DNA from: Deltaproteobacteria bacterium
GTDB lineage: Bacteria > Desulfobacterota > Binatia > UBA9968
NCBI GenBank assembly: GCA_005878685.1
Contig: VBLN01000309.1
Span: 1 to 5,046, forward strand
Reading direction: 5' to 3'
Length of the DNA: 5,046 bases
Positions 5,011 to 5,046 of the stretch are shown here, in pieces; the first letter of the stretch is position 1; each line of letters begins with the position of its first letter. A model generated the notes under the pieces. That model had not been told where the DNA came from, ran no database searches, and saw only the letters and a list, made by a program, of their open reading frames with translations. The position numbers and the translations under genes are program-made.

Positions 5011-5015
5011 AGGAG
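5011..5015 (+). promoter_or_regulatory. Ribosome binding site of the last, partial gene
   Basis: AGGAG ends eight bases before ATG 5024, a near-ideal Shine-Dalgarno placement. It is the main reason for calling the start of a gene there. Confidence 0.5.
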
Positions 5016-5023
5016 TCGTAAAG

Positions 5024-5046
5024 ATGGAGACTTTTCGTTTCAAGCA
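5024..5046 (+). CDS. Probable start of a further gene, product unknown
   Basis: ATG 5024 opens a frame that begins METFRFK and leaves the window after seven codons. It is supported by the good upstream AGGAG site and by a gap of about 80 bases after the EamA stop. Too little is visible to name a family. Confidence 0.45.

Overview
The window looks like a piece of an uncultured, moderately GC-rich Gram-negative bacterial chromosome. Exported c-type cytochromes and a NitT/TauT-type ABC substrate-binding protein of the kind common in soil and subsurface Desulfobacterota/Binatota/Rokubacteria-like genomes suggest this. The lineage guess is weak and rests on recalled family resemblance only.

Layout, left to right. 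(1) 1-278 (+): the last 91 codons of an ABC transporter substrate-binding protein. (2) 306/379-1728 (-): a MocR/GabR-type regulator (GntR helix-turn-helix fused to a PLP aminotransferase domain), frameshifted just before its C-terminal tail. (3) 1755-1864: control region copy A. (4) 1988-2960 (+): a di-heme cytochrome c peroxidase/MauG-like gene whose signal peptide and enzyme body lie in different frames. (5) 3010-3456 (-): an intact cytochrome c'. (6) 3489-3640 (-): the C-terminal piece of a peroxiredoxin-like gene. (7) 3641-3750: control region copy B. (8) 3745-4038 (+): a small DUF2917-like protein. (9) 4047-4941 (+): an EamA/DMT permease split by a frameshift. (10) 5024-end (+): the probable start of a further gene.

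The main observation is that copies A and B align without a gap at a constant offset of 1886 bases, with 85 of 110 positions identical by my hand count. A MocR regulator divergent from a DUF2917-EamA transporter unit is a typical regulator/exporter arrangement, and one copy of this region would serve both directions. Here the pair is split by a convergent heme-protein cassette (peroxidase facing cytochrome c' and a peroxiredoxin remnant) that sits between two diverged copies of the same control region. Copy A now has mocR on one side and the peroxidase on the other; copy B has the peroxiredoxin/cytochrome c' unit on one side and the transporter unit on the other.

The second observation is erosion. 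MocR, peroxidase and EamA permease each carry one frameshift at a place where a short family-conserved segment seems missing, and the peroxiredoxin is cut off at the edge of copy B. Cytochrome c', the DUF2917 protein and the visible part of the ABC protein look intact. Either this is a decaying rearranged locus, or part of it reflects assembly error.
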